A DNA stretch of 64,000 bases, from the NCBI GenBank assembly GCA_002842855.1, contig PHEE01000002.1:1-64000 (forward strand), given 5' to 3'. The stretch comes from Alphaproteobacteria bacterium HGW-Alphaproteobacteria-4 (GTDB lineage: Bacteria > Pseudomonadota > Alphaproteobacteria > Rhodobacterales > Rhodobacteraceae). Positions 41,058-49,895 of the stretch are shown here, one piece after another (positions within the stretch are counted from its first letter, which is position 1; the number at the start of each line of letters is the position of its first letter). The notes under the pieces are model-generated. The model did no database searches. It had not been told where the DNA came from and saw nothing but the letters and a program-made list of their open reading frames with translations. The position numbers and the translations under genes are program-made.

Positions 41058-42248
41058 ATGGGCTGGAAGACGCTGGACGACATCGAGGTGCGCGGGCGTG
41101 TGGTGCTGGTGCGGGTCGATATCAACGTGCCGATGGAAAACGGAAGGGTCAGCGACGCGACCCGGATCGAAAAGATCGTGCCGACGGTGAAGGACATTCT
41201 GGCCAAGGGCGGCAAGCCGGTGTTGCTGGCGCATTTCGGACGGCCAAAGGGCAAGGTGGTGCCGGAAATGAGCCTCGCGCCGCTGGTGCCAGCGTTGGAG
41301 ACGGCGCTTGGGGTGCCGGTGCGGTTTGCCGAGGATTGCATCGGCGGCCCGGCCAAACGCGCGGTGCAGGCGCTGGCGGATGGCGAGGTGTTGCTGCTGG
41401 AAAACACGCGTTTTCATGAGGGCGAGGAAAAGAATGACGCCCAGCTTGCGGCCTCGATGGCGGCATTGGGCGAAATATATGTGAACGATGCCTTTTCGGC
41501 GGCGCACCGGGCGCATGCCTCGACCGAAGGTATCGCGCATATTCTGCCCGCAGTTGCCGGTCGGCTGATGCAGGCGGAGTTGAAGGCGCTGGAGGCGGCG
41601 CTTGGCACCCCGCAGCGGCCCTTGGTGGCGGTGGTGGGCGGCGCCAAGGTTTCGACCAAGCTCGACCTTCTGGGCAATCTGGTGGCAAAGGTCGATCATC
41701 TGGTGATCGGTGGCGGCATGGCCAACACCTTTCTGGTGGCGCAGGGCATCGAGGTGGGCCGCTCGCTGGCCGAGCACGACATGGCCGAGACCGCGCGCAC
41801 GATCATTGCGCGCGCCGCCGACAAGGGCTGTGCCATTCATCTGCCGGTCGATGTGGTGGTGGCGCGCGAGTTTGCCGAGGGCGCGGCAAACGAGGTGGTG
41901 CCGGTCGATTGCTGCCCTGAGGACGCAATGATCCTTGATGCGGGGCCGAGGTCGGTGGCCGAGATTGCCCGCACCTTCGAGACTTGCCGCACGCTGATCT
42001 GGAACGGGCCGCTTGGCGCCTTCGAGATTGCCCCCTTCGATGCCGCCACCAACGCGGCGGCGCAGAAGGCGGCGGAACTGACGCGGGCGGGCAAGCTGGT
42101 GTCGGTCGCGGGCGGCGGCGATACCGTTTCGGCGCTGCACAAGGCCGGGGTGGCCGATGATTTCACCTTCGTGTCGACCGCAGGCGGCGCGTTTCTGGAG
42201 TGGATGGAAGGCAAGGAGCTGCCCGGCGTGGCGGCCTTGATGCGCTGA
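41058..42248 (+). CDS. pgk: Phosphoglycerate kinase
   Basis: This 396-residue glycolytic enzyme has [65 protein letters not shown] and the nucleotide loop [11 protein letters not shown]. It interconverts 1,3-bisphosphoglycerate and 3-phosphoglycerate. A -35-like TTGACG lies at 40996 in the upstream spacer. The stop overlaps the SDR start (TGATG). It is in the same neighbourhood as fba, another glycolytic gene. Confidence 0.97.
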   Translation: MGWKTLDDIEVRGRVVLVRVDINVPMENGRVSDATRIEKIVPTVKDILAKGGKPVLLAHFGRPKGKVVPEMSLAPLVPALETALGVPVRFAEDCIGGPAKRAVQALADGEVLLLENTRFHEGEEKNDAQLAASMAALGEIYVNDAFSAAHRAHASTEGIAHILPAVAGRLMQAELKALEAALGTPQRPLVAVVGGAKVSTKLDLLGNLVAKVDHLVIGGGMANTFLVAQGIEVGRSLAEHDMAETARTIIARAADKGCAIHLPVDVVVAREFAEGAANEVVPVDCCPEDAMILDAGPRSVAEIARTFETCRTLIWNGPLGAFEIAPFDAATNAAAQKAAELTRAGKLVSVAGGGDTVSALHKAGVADDFTFVSTAGGAFLEWMEGKELPGVAALMR

Positions 42249-43048
42249 TGGCGGGCAATGCAGGCTGGGCACTTGTGACGGGGGCTTCGCAGGGCATCGG
42301 CCTTGCGCTTGCCACCGAGGCGGCGGCGGCGGGGTGGAACCTTGTGATCAGCGCACGCGGCGCGGAGCGGCTTGAGGCGGTCGCGACCGATCTGCGCGGG
42401 CGGTTCGGGGTCAAGGTGGCCCCTGCCCCGGCCGACCTGAGCCAACCGGGCGCGGCAGCCGCGCTGTGGTCGGCGGCGCTTGCCGCTTCGGGTGGCACGA
42501 TCGGGGTGCTGGTCAACAACGCGGGGCTGGGGCGGCACGGCGCCTTTGGCAGCCCGCCCGAGGCGGCGGCACAAGAGGACGAGGTGATTGCGGTCAACAT
42601 CGGCGCGCTGACCACATTGGCGCAGCTTGCGCTGGCGCATATGCGCGGCGCGGGCGCCGGGCGGGTGCTGAACGTCGCCTCGGCGGTGGCCTTCATGCCG
42701 GCGCCCAACATGGCGGTTTACGCGGCAAGCAAGGCCTATGTGCTCAGCCTCTCGGAAGCGCTGGCGGTGGAACTGGCGGGCAGCGGGGTCAGCGTAACGG
42801 TGCTTTGCCCTGGCGCCACCGATACCGGGTTTTTCGACCGCGCCGGTACCGGCAAGATGCGGGTGATGCAGATGCTGCGGATGCCGGGGCCGGAAAGCGT
42901 GGCACGCGTGGGCTGGCGCGGCATGATGGCGGGCAGGCGGATCGTCATTCCCGGTATGATGAACAAGCTTTCGGCCTTTGGCCCAAGGCTGGTTCCGCGC
43001 GCACTGATGGCCCGGATCGCCGGAGCGTTCATGGCAAGCACCCATTAG
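42248..43048 (+). CDS. Short-chain dehydrogenase/reductase
   Basis: The 266-residue protein has the SDR cofactor motif TGASQGIGLAL, VNNAGLGRHGAF, and the catalytic Tyr/Lys in YAASKAYVLS with Ser in NVASAVA. It is a classical SDR of unknown substrate, similar to the DltE-like group. It is coupled to pgk by TGATG, which ties its expression to glycolysis. Confidence 0.9.
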   Translation: MAGNAGWALVTGASQGIGLALATEAAAAGWNLVISARGAERLEAVATDLRGRFGVKVAPAPADLSQPGAAAALWSAALAASGGTIGVLVNNAGLGRHGAFGSPPEAAAQEDEVIAVNIGALTTLAQLALAHMRGAGAGRVLNVASAVAFMPAPNMAVYAASKAYVLSLSEALAVELAGSGVSVTVLCPGATDTGFFDRAGTGKMRVMQMLRMPGPESVARVGWRGMMAGRRIVIPGMMNKLSAFGPRLVPRALMARIAGAFMASTH

Positions 43049-43154
43049 GCGCGGCTTTCGCGCGCATCCCGGCCTGCAACCGCCAAACGCGATTGCACTG
43101 ATGCGCGCGAAAACCTAGACCTGTAGTCAGATTTTTGCCGCAAAGGAGAGCCCC

Positions 43155-44084
43155 ATGCGCGCCACTCGGATTGTCCAGAAGATCCTCGCCAATTACGAGG
43201 GTGAAACCCCCGGTGTGAAGGCAAACCTGTGCCGCATGCTGATGGAAGGCAAGCTGGGCGGCACCGGCAAGATGATCATCCTGCCGGTCGATCAGGGCTT
43301 TGAACATGGGCCAGCGCGGTGCTTTGCGGTGAACCCCGCCGCCTATGACCCGCATTACCACTATCAACTGGCGATCGATGCCGGGCTGAATGCCTACGCC
43401 GCGCCGCTCGGGTCGCTGGAAGCGGGTGCCGACACATTCGCAGGCCAGATCCCGACGATTCTGAAATGCAACAGCGCCAACAGCCTGATGAGCGACACGG
43501 CGGGCAAGAATCAGGCGGTGACGGCCAGCGTCGCCGATGCGCTGCGGCTGGGTTGTGCGGCGATCGGGTTTACCATCTACCCCGGTTCGGACATGGCGCT
43601 GGACATGTTCGAGGAAATCAGCGCGATGCGGCAAGAGGCGGCGGCGGTCGGGTTGCCGACCGTGATCTGGTCTTACCCGCGCGGCGAGGCGATTACCAAG
43701 GATGGCGAAACGGCAATTGATGTGGCCGCCTATGCCGCGCAGATCGCAGCACTGCTGGGCGCGCATATCATCAAGATCAAGCTTTCGACCGACCATCTGA
43801 TGCTGCCCGAGGCCAAGAAGGTTTACGAAAAGGAAAAGATCGACATCGCCACCCAGGCCGCGCGGGTGCGCCACTGCATGCAGGCAAGCTTTGGCGGGCG
43901 CCGGATCGTGGTGTTTTCAGGCGGCGCAAAAAAGGGCGAGGATTCGGTCTATGATGATGCCCGCGCCATTCGTGACGGCGGCGGCAACGGCTCGATCATC
44001 GGGCGCAACAGCTTCCAGCGGAGCCGCGAAGATGCGCTGGCAATGCTGGGCAAGCTGGTTGACATCTACAAGGGCCGCGCCTGA
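43155..44084 (+). CDS. fbaB: Class I fructose-bisphosphate aldolase (FbaB/DhnA type)
   Basis: The 309-residue enzyme is of the archaeal-type class I aldolase family: MIILPVDQGFEHGPARCF, IGFTIYPGSDMALDMF, and the Schiff-base region HIIKIKLSTDHLM with Lys in IIKIK. VVFSGGAKKGEDSVYDDARAIRDGGGNGSIIGRNSFQR is the phosphate-binding end. It makes or cleaves fructose 1,6-bisphosphate without metal. Upstream AAGGAG is a strong ribosome site. Confidence 0.95.
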   Translation: MRATRIVQKILANYEGETPGVKANLCRMLMEGKLGGTGKMIILPVDQGFEHGPARCFAVNPAAYDPHYHYQLAIDAGLNAYAAPLGSLEAGADTFAGQIPTILKCNSANSLMSDTAGKNQAVTASVADALRLGCAAIGFTIYPGSDMALDMFEEISAMRQEAAAVGLPTVIWSYPRGEAITKDGETAIDVAAYAAQIAALLGAHIIKIKLSTDHLMLPEAKKVYEKEKIDIATQAARVRHCMQASFGGRRIVVFSGGAKKGEDSVYDDARAIRDGGGNGSIIGRNSFQRSREDALAMLGKLVDIYKGRA

Positions 44085-44090
44085 GGCGGC

Positions 44091-44120
44091 CCGAGGCGCG
44101 GGTATTTGCACAAGGAAGGC
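44091..44120 (+). repeat. Dispersed intergenic element after fbaB
   Basis: GGCGCGGGTATTTGCACAAGGAAGG is a divergent copy of the family core, 7 nt after the aldolase stop and in the direction of its transcript. Confidence 0.5.
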
Positions 44121-44207
44121 GCCGGGGGATTCCCTTGGCGAATCATCTGTGTCATGATTCGCGCCACGACCACCCCCGATCCATGAGGGGTGGCGGATGA
44201 GGCAGGC

Positions 44208-44504
44208 ATGGCACGCACACGACCCGGTTTTGGGCCGCTCCTTCTGATCATGGCCGCGCTGGTAGCGGGCGGGTACTTTGCCTTTGCCGCCATGCAGGGG
44301 TCGTTCGGGATGCTGCGCCGGGTGCAGGTGGACGCCGAGATCGTGGCGCTGACCGCCGAGCGCGATGCGCTGTCGGCCGAGGCTGTGCGGATGGCAAATC
44401 TGACGCGGCGGCTTTCTGACAGCTACCTTGACCTCGACCTGCTCGACGAGCGCGCGCGCGATGTTCTGGGGTATCTGCGCGCCGACGAGGTTCTGATCCG
44501 CTGA
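44208..44504 (+). CDS. ftsB: FtsB/DivIC-like septum formation protein
   Basis: The 98-residue protein has one membrane helix (FGPLLLIMAALVAGGYFAFAA) and a coiled coil (about 38-68: VQVDAEIVALTAERDALSAEAVRMANLTRRL), then YLDLDLLDERARDVLGYLRADEVL, as in FtsB. It should bridge FtsL and FtsQ in the divisome. ATG 44208 follows GGCAGG; a GTG at 44190 is less likely. The pyruvate dehydrogenase genes follow, a common alphaproteobacterial arrangement. Confidence 0.88.
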   Translation: MARTRPGFGPLLLIMAALVAGGYFAFAAMQGSFGMLRRVQVDAEIVALTAERDALSAEAVRMANLTRRLSDSYLDLDLLDERARDVLGYLRADEVLIR

Positions 44505-44593
44505 TTGCGATGCCAGCTGATTGCGTTGGGCCACCTGATCGGGTATGGAATGGTTTAACGTTGAACTATTCCTGACGATGGGAGGTCGCCGCC

Positions 44594-45592
44594 ATGGTTT
44601 CACGCAAAGCCGGTGCTGCCGCGAGCAAGCCGAATGTATCGCGCGAAGAGCTTTTGAAGTTCTACCGCGAAATGCTGCTGATCCGCCGCTTCGAGGAAAA
44701 GGCGGGCCAGCTTTACGGCATGGGGCTGATCGGGGGCTTTTGCCACCTTTACATCGGGCAAGAGGCCGTGGTGGTCGGGCTGGAGGCGACCGCCAAAGAC
44801 GGTGACAAGCGTATCACCAGCTACCGCGACCACGGCCATATGCTTGCCTGCGGCATGGACCCCAAGGGGGTGATGGCCGAGTTGACCGGGCGCGAAGGTG
44901 GCTACAGCCGCGGCAAGGGCGGCAGCATGCACATGTTCAGCAAGGAAAAGCATTTCTATGGCGGCCATGGCATTGTGGCGGCACAGGTGCCGCTGGGTGC
45001 TGGCCTTGCGTTTGCCGACAAGTATCTGGGTAACGACAATGTTTCGTTCACCTATTTCGGTGATGGCGCGGCCAACCAGGGCCAGGTCTACGAGACCTTC
45101 AACATGGCCGCGCTGTGGAAGCTGCCGGTGGTTTTCGTGATTGAAAACAACCAGTATGCAATGGGCACGGCGCAGCGCCGCTCGACCTCGAGCCCCGATA
45201 TCTACACCCGCGGCGCGGCATTCGGAATCGCCGGCGAATCGGTCGATGGCATGGATGTGCTGGCGGTGAAGGACGCGGGCATGCGCGCCGTCGCCGCCTG
45301 CCGCGCGGGCAAGGGCCCCTACATTCTGGAAATGATGACCTACCGCTACCGTGGCCATTCAATGTCGGACCCCGCGAAATACAGATCGCGCGAGGAAGTG
45401 CAGAAGATGCGCGATGAGCGCGATGCGATCGAACATGTGCGCGAGCTTTTGCTGACCGGCAAACACGCCACCGACGACGACCTGAAGGCGATCGACCGCG
45501 AGATCAAGGCGGTGGTCAACGAGGCCGCCGAGTTTTCCAAAGCCAGCCCCGAGCCGGATTTGTCCGAGCTCTGGACCGACATCACCGCGTAA
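44594..45592 (+). CDS. pdhA: Pyruvate dehydrogenase E1 component, alpha subunit
   Basis: The 332-residue TPP enzyme subunit has the cofactor motif FGDGAANQGQVYETFNMAALWKLPVVFVIENNQYAMGT and the phospho-loop-like TYRYRGHSMSDPAKYRSREE. With the beta subunit it decarboxylates pyruvate and acetylates the E2 lipoyl group. ATG 44594 follows GGGAGG. First gene of pdhABC. Confidence 0.97.
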   Translation: MVSRKAGAAASKPNVSREELLKFYREMLLIRRFEEKAGQLYGMGLIGGFCHLYIGQEAVVVGLEATAKDGDKRITSYRDHGHMLACGMDPKGVMAELTGREGGYSRGKGGSMHMFSKEKHFYGGHGIVAAQVPLGAGLAFADKYLGNDNVSFTYFGDGAANQGQVYETFNMAALWKLPVVFVIENNQYAMGTAQRRSTSSPDIYTRGAAFGIAGESVDGMDVLAVKDAGMRAVAACRAGKGPYILEMMTYRYRGHSMSDPAKYRSREEVQKMRDERDAIEHVRELLLTGKHATDDDLKAIDREIKAVVNEAAEFSKASPEPDLSELWTDITA

Positions 45593-45604
45593 GGGAGGCA
45601 GACG

Positions 45605-46969
45605 ATGGCAACCGAAATTCTCATGCCCGCGCTCAGCCCGACAATGGAAGAGGGCACACTGGCAAAATGGCTGGTGAAGGCGGGCGACACGGTGAAGGCC
45701 GGGCAGATACTGGCCGAAATCGAGACCGACAAGGCGACCATGGAGTTTGAAGCGGTCGACGAGGGCGTGATCGGTGAACTGCTGGTGGCCGAGGGCACGA
45801 GCGGCGTGAAGGTCAACGCCCCGATCGCGACGATTGTGGTTGAGGGCGGGGCCGCTTCCGCGCCTGCCGCGCCTGCCCCCGCCTTAGCGGCGCCCGCCCC
45901 TGTTCCCGCCACGGCCAGGCCCGCCCCCGATGCAGCGCCTGTTGCCGTGCTGGCAGCGCCAACGCCCGACTGGCCCGCGGGCACGCCGATGAAAACCATG
46001 ACCGTGCGCGAAGCCTTGCGCGAAGCAATGTCCGAGGAAATGGCGCGCGACGAGACCGTGTATCTGATGGGCGAAGAGGTGGGCGAATATCAGGGCGCCT
46101 ACAAGATCAGCCAGGGGCTTCTCGACCAGTTTGGTGCGCGCCGGGTGATCGATACGCCGATTACCGAGCACGGCTTTGCGGGCATCGCAGTGGGGTCGGC
46201 CTTTGCCGGATTGCGCCCGATTCTCGAATTCATGACCTTCAACTTCGCGATGCAGGCGATTGACCATATCATAAACTCGGCAGCAAAGACGCTCTACATG
46301 TCGGGCGGGCAGATGGGCTGCCCGATCGTTTTTCGCGGCCCCAATGGCGCAGCGGCGCGGGTTGGTGCGCAGCACAGCCAGGACTACGCCGCCTGGTATG
46401 CGCAGGTGCCGGGGCTGAAGGTGGTGATGCCGTATTCGGCGGCCGACGCGAAAGGGCTGCTGAAAACCGCAATCCGCGATGGCAACCCGGTGATCTTCCT
46501 AGAAAACGAAATTCTCTACGGGCGCAGCTTCGAGGTGCCGGACCTGCCCGATTTCACGATTCCGTTCGGCAAGGCTCGGGTCTGGCGCGAAGGTTCCGAC
46601 GTGACAATTGTCAGTTTCGGCATCGGCATGGTGCACGCGCTGGAAGCGGCGGACAAGCTGGCGCGCGAGGGCATTTCTGCCGAAGTGATCGACCTGCGCA
46701 CTCTGCGCCCGATCGATTACGACACGGTGATTGCCAGCGTGCAAAAGACCAATCGCTGCGTAACGGTGGAAGAGGGCTGGCCAGTGGGCAGCATCGGCAA
46801 CCACCTTTCGGCGGTAATCATGGAGCGGGCATTTGATTATCTTGATGCGCCAGTGATCAACTGCACCGGCAAGGACGTGCCGATGCCCTATGCCGCAAAC
46901 CTTGAAAAGCTGGCGCTGCTGACCTCGGATGAGGTCGTGGCGGCGGTCAAAAAAGTCACCTACCGCTGA
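45605..46969 (+). CDS. pdhB: Pyruvate dehydrogenase E1 beta subunit with an N-terminal lipoyl domain
   Basis: The 454-residue protein begins with a lipoyl domain (1-80, lipoyl Lys43 in ETDKATM), an Ala/Pro linker (about 83-120), then the E1-beta core ([66 protein letters not shown]). A lipoyl domain on E1-beta is a known alphaproteobacterial feature. It lies 12 nt after pdhA. The lipoyl domain is nearly the same as that of pdhC (70 of 82 residues). Confidence 0.96.
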   Translation: MATEILMPALSPTMEEGTLAKWLVKAGDTVKAGQILAEIETDKATMEFEAVDEGVIGELLVAEGTSGVKVNAPIATIVVEGGAASAPAAPAPALAAPAPVPATARPAPDAAPVAVLAAPTPDWPAGTPMKTMTVREALREAMSEEMARDETVYLMGEEVGEYQGAYKISQGLLDQFGARRVIDTPITEHGFAGIAVGSAFAGLRPILEFMTFNFAMQAIDHIINSAAKTLYMSGGQMGCPIVFRGPNGAAARVGAQHSQDYAAWYAQVPGLKVVMPYSAADAKGLLKTAIRDGNPVIFLENEILYGRSFEVPDLPDFTIPFGKARVWREGSDVTIVSFGIGMVHALEAADKLAREGISAEVIDLRTLRPIDYDTVIASVQKTNRCVTVEEGWPVGSIGNHLSAVIMERAFDYLDAPVINCTGKDVPMPYAANLEKLALLTSDEVVAAVKKVTYR

Positions 46970-46979
46970 GGGGAAAGAT

Positions 46980-48272
46980 ATGGCTGTGCAAATCCTGATG
47001 CCGGCGCTGTCGCCCACGATGGAAGAGGGCACGCTGGCAAAATGGCTGGTGAAGCCGGGCGATGCCGTGAAATCCGGCGACATTCTTGCCGAGATCGAGA
47101 CCGACAAGGCGACGATGGAATTCGAGGCGGTCGATGAAGGGGTCATCGGCGAATTGCTGGTGGCCGAAGGCGCGGGTGGCGTGAAGGTCAACACCCCGAT
47201 TGCGACCCTGCTGGTCGAAGGTGAAAGCGCTACGGCTACGGCTACGGCTTCGCCGCCGCCCGCAGGTAAGCCCGCTGCCGCGACCGCCGCAGCCCCCGCC
47301 GCATCTGCCCCCGTCGCATCTGCCCCCGCCCCCACCGCGGCGCGCGCAGCCGCCGAGGGCGCACGCATCTTCGCCTCGCCGCTGGCCCGCCGTATTGCCG
47401 CCGAAAAGGGCATCGACCTGGCGTCGGTGAAGGGGTCCGGCCCGCATGGGAGGGTGGTCAAATCGGATGTTGCAGGTGCGGCCCCCGCCGTGGCGCGGCC
47501 CGCCCCCGCTGCGGCGCCGGTTGCAACACCCCCAGCCGCTGCCCCTGCCAGCGCATCCACGGTCGCTCGGATGTATGAAGGCCGCGCCTACGACGAGGTC
47601 ATGCTCGACGGCATGCGCCGCACCATCGCGGCAAGGCTTACCGAGGCCAAGCAAACGATCCCGCACTTTTACCTGCGACGCGAGGTGCGGCTAGATGCGC
47701 TGCTGGCCTTCCGCGAGCAATTGAACACACAATTGCAGCCGCGTGGGGTGAAGCTTTCGGTCAATGATTTCATCATCAAGGCCTGCGCGCTGGCGTTGCA
47801 GGCGGTGCCTGCGGCCAATGCGGTCTGGGCGGGAGACCGGATCTTGCAGATGAAAGCCTCCGATGTCGCGGTTGCAGTGGCCATTGAGGGTGGGCTTTTC
47901 ACCCCGGTTCTGAAAGATGCCGAGACCAAGAGCCTCTCGAAACTGTCCGCCGAGATGAAAGACCTCGCCGCCCGCGCCAAGGCGCGCAAACTGGCGCCGC
48001 AGGAATACATGGGCGGCAGCTTTGCAATCTCAAATCTGGGGATGATGGGCATCGAAAACTTCGATGCGGTGATCAACCCGCCGCACGGCGCGATACTTGC
48101 CGTTGGCGCGGGGATCAGAAAGCCGGTGGTTGTAGGTGATGTGGTGGCGATTGCCACGGTGATGTCGCTGACGCTTTCGGTCGATCACCGGGTAATCGAC
48201 GGGGCGCTTGGCGCCGAACTCATGAAGGCCATTGTTGAAAACCTCGAGAACCCGATGGCGATGCTGGCCTGA
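46980..48272 (+). CDS. pdhC: Pyruvate dehydrogenase E2, dihydrolipoamide acetyltransferase
   Basis: This 430-residue E2 has one lipoyl domain (1-80, Lys43), an Ala/Pro/Ala-rich linker, a peripheral-subunit-binding domain (about 121-160: [35 protein letters not shown]), and a catalytic core ending in [16 protein letters not shown] with active-site His. It transfers acetyl to CoA. The E3 gene is not in the window. 10 nt after pdhB; a hairpin terminator follows. Confidence 0.97.
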   Translation: MAVQILMPALSPTMEEGTLAKWLVKPGDAVKSGDILAEIETDKATMEFEAVDEGVIGELLVAEGAGGVKVNTPIATLLVEGESATATATASPPPAGKPAAATAAAPAASAPVASAPAPTAARAAAEGARIFASPLARRIAAEKGIDLASVKGSGPHGRVVKSDVAGAAPAVARPAPAAAPVATPPAAAPASASTVARMYEGRAYDEVMLDGMRRTIAARLTEAKQTIPHFYLRREVRLDALLAFREQLNTQLQPRGVKLSVNDFIIKACALALQAVPAANAVWAGDRILQMKASDVAVAVAIEGGLFTPVLKDAETKSLSKLSAEMKDLAARAKARKLAPQEYMGGSFAISNLGMMGIENFDAVINPPHGAILAVGAGIRKPVVVGDVVAIATVMSLTLSVDHRVIDGALGAELMKAIVENLENPMAMLA

Positions 48273-48280
48273 TGCGATCA

Positions 48281-48304
48281 AGCGCCGGGGGCTGCCCCGG
48301 CGCT
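48281..48304. terminator. Two-way hairpin between pdhC and cysE
   Basis: AGCGCCGGGG (48281-48290), loop GCTG, CCCCGGCGCT (48295-48304) is a perfect 10-bp stem lying between convergent genes. No T-run follows on either side, so strength is uncertain. Confidence 0.55.
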
Positions 48305-48309
48305 GTCAC

Positions 48310-49113
48310 TCAGTCACGAATAAGCTGATCCATCTCGGTAGCCGGGTGCTCGCACCCCGCCTCGCCGACGATCCGCGCCGGCACCCCCGCCACGGTCTTG
48401 CACTCGGGCACGTCTTCCAGCACCACCGACCCAGCGGCAATGCGCGAGTTATCACCAACGCGAATATTGCCCAGCACCTTGGCCCCAGCACCAATCAACA
48501 CACCATTGCCGATCTTCGGGTGTCGGTCCTGCTCCTGCTTGCCGGTGCCGCCGAGCGTGACCGAATGCAACATTGAAACGTTGTCGCCCACCACAGCGGT
48601 TTCGCCAATAACAATGGAATGCGCGTGATCCATCATCACCCCGCGGCCGATCCGCGCGGCGGGGTGAATATCAACGCCGAAGGCCTCCGATGTGCGCATC
48701 TGCACGAAATAGGCAACGTCATGCCGCCCCTGGTGCCAAAGCCAATGCGCCACGCGATAAGCCTGCAAAGCCTGGAAGCCCTTGAAAAAAAGAACCGGCT
48801 GCAAATAGCGCAGGCATGCAGGGTCTCGCTCGTGCACCGCCACCAGATCGGCACGGGCGGCCTGCCCAAGATCAGGGGCGTCGCCATAGGCCTCGTCGGC
48901 AAACTCGCGCAAGATCTGTTCGCTCATTTCGCCCGAGGCGAGCTTGAGCGAAAAGCGATAGGCAAGCGCCCGCTCGAAGCTCGCGTGGTGCAAAAGCCCG
49001 GAATGGATCAGCCCACCCAGCAGCGGCTCGTCGCGCACCGCCTTGCGCGCCTCATCGCAGATGCGTGTCCAGACCGGATCGACCGCAGAAATCTTTGCCC
49101 TCTTCTCGGCCAT
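48310..49113 (-). CDS. cysE: Serine O-acetyltransferase
   Basis: This 267-residue enzyme has the CysE left-handed helix: DIHPAARIGRGVMMDHAHSIVIGETAVVGDNVSMLHSVTLGGTGKQEQDRHPKIGNGVLIGAGAKVLGNIRVGDNSRIAAGSVVL. It makes O-acetylserine for cysteine synthesis. ATG 49113 has GGAG at 7 nt, better than ATG 49119. It lies 71 bp downstream of the GTA cluster and on the same strand. Confidence 0.96.
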   Translation of the reverse strand: MAEKRAKISAVDPVWTRICDEARKAVRDEPLLGGLIHSGLLHHASFERALAYRFSLKLASGEMSEQILREFADEAYGDAPDLGQAARADLVAVHERDPACLRYLQPVLFFKGFQALQAYRVAHWLWHQGRHDVAYFVQMRTSEAFGVDIHPAARIGRGVMMDHAHSIVIGETAVVGDNVSMLHSVTLGGTGKQEQDRHPKIGNGVLIGAGAKVLGNIRVGDNSRIAAGSVVLEDVPECKTVAGVPARIVGEAGCEHPATEMDQLIRD

Positions 49114-49184
49114 CGCCATACTCCGCTCGTCGAACCTCAGGTTCGGTGTCGGACCAGCGCCGCCCATCGTGGTCTGCCACACAT

Positions 49185-49895
49185 TCAGATCGCGGGTAGC
49201 GAAATCTCGAAATAGTGTACCGCCAGCCGCACCGTTCCGGCCGCAAAATTGCCGCCCGTTGCAGTCAGCACAAGCGGCTCGGGCACCCAGAAGGTCATCG
49301 GCTGCGAAAGCATTCCGCGCACCCACGACTCCTCGTCTACGCCCAACCCCGAACCAAAGCGGTCAGGCGCGCCCGTATTGCCAAGCTGCCAACTGCTCAG
49401 GGTGCCGGTGATCGCGTGCACGACGCGCGCGGTAACGCCTATCACCATGGCACTTGCAGGAATGATTGGCAGGGTGGTCGAGGTCGCCCCGGGCAAAAGC
49501 TCATGGTCAGTTTCCACCACGCCAGCAAGCAACCCCGCCCCATGCGCGCTCATCGTCAGCGCACCGGCCACCCAGTCGGTGCCGTCGTGCAGCGCGCCGC
49601 GGCCTTCCGCAAGAACAAAGGCCCGCCACCCTGCCTGCGGGCTGGCAAAAACCCAGCCGCCGTTTGCGCCAATGGCCACCTTTCCGCCCTGCCCTGCCCA
49701 AGCGTTGACCGCCCCCGCCGGAACCCCATAGCATTGGCCGTCGAGCACCGTTGCCGGCGGCAGCGCAATGTCACGCGAAACCAGTACGAGGTTGACCAGC
49801 CCATCCAGCCGCATCAGTGCCTCGTTCACGGTCACGTGTTTTTGCGCCTGCGCCGCCTGCAATAGCGGAAGCGTCATTCGAGATGTGTCAGTCAT
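49185..49895 (-). CDS. DUF2793 protein at the end of the GTA cluster
   Basis: The 236-residue protein shows the DUF2793 pattern LPLLQAAQAQKHVTVNEALMRLDGLVNLVL, then WAGQGGKVAIGANGGWVFASPQAGWRAFVLAEGR. DUF2793 occurs in phage and GTA tail-fibre-type proteins. The ATG lies inside the end of g15 (8-nt overlap), so it is translated with it. Probable role: tail fibre or receptor-binding part of the particle (inference). It could also be a decoration protein. Confidence 0.8.
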   Translation of the reverse strand: MTDTSRMTLPLLQAAQAQKHVTVNEALMRLDGLVNLVLVSRDIALPPATVLDGQCYGVPAGAVNAWAGQGGKVAIGANGGWVFASPQAGWRAFVLAEGRGALHDGTDWVAGALTMSAHGAGLLAGVVETDHELLPGATSTTLPIIPASAMVIGVTARVVHAITGTLSSWQLGNTGAPDRFGSGLGVDEESWVRGMLSQPMTFWVPEPLVLTATGGNFAAGTVRLAVHYFEISLPAI

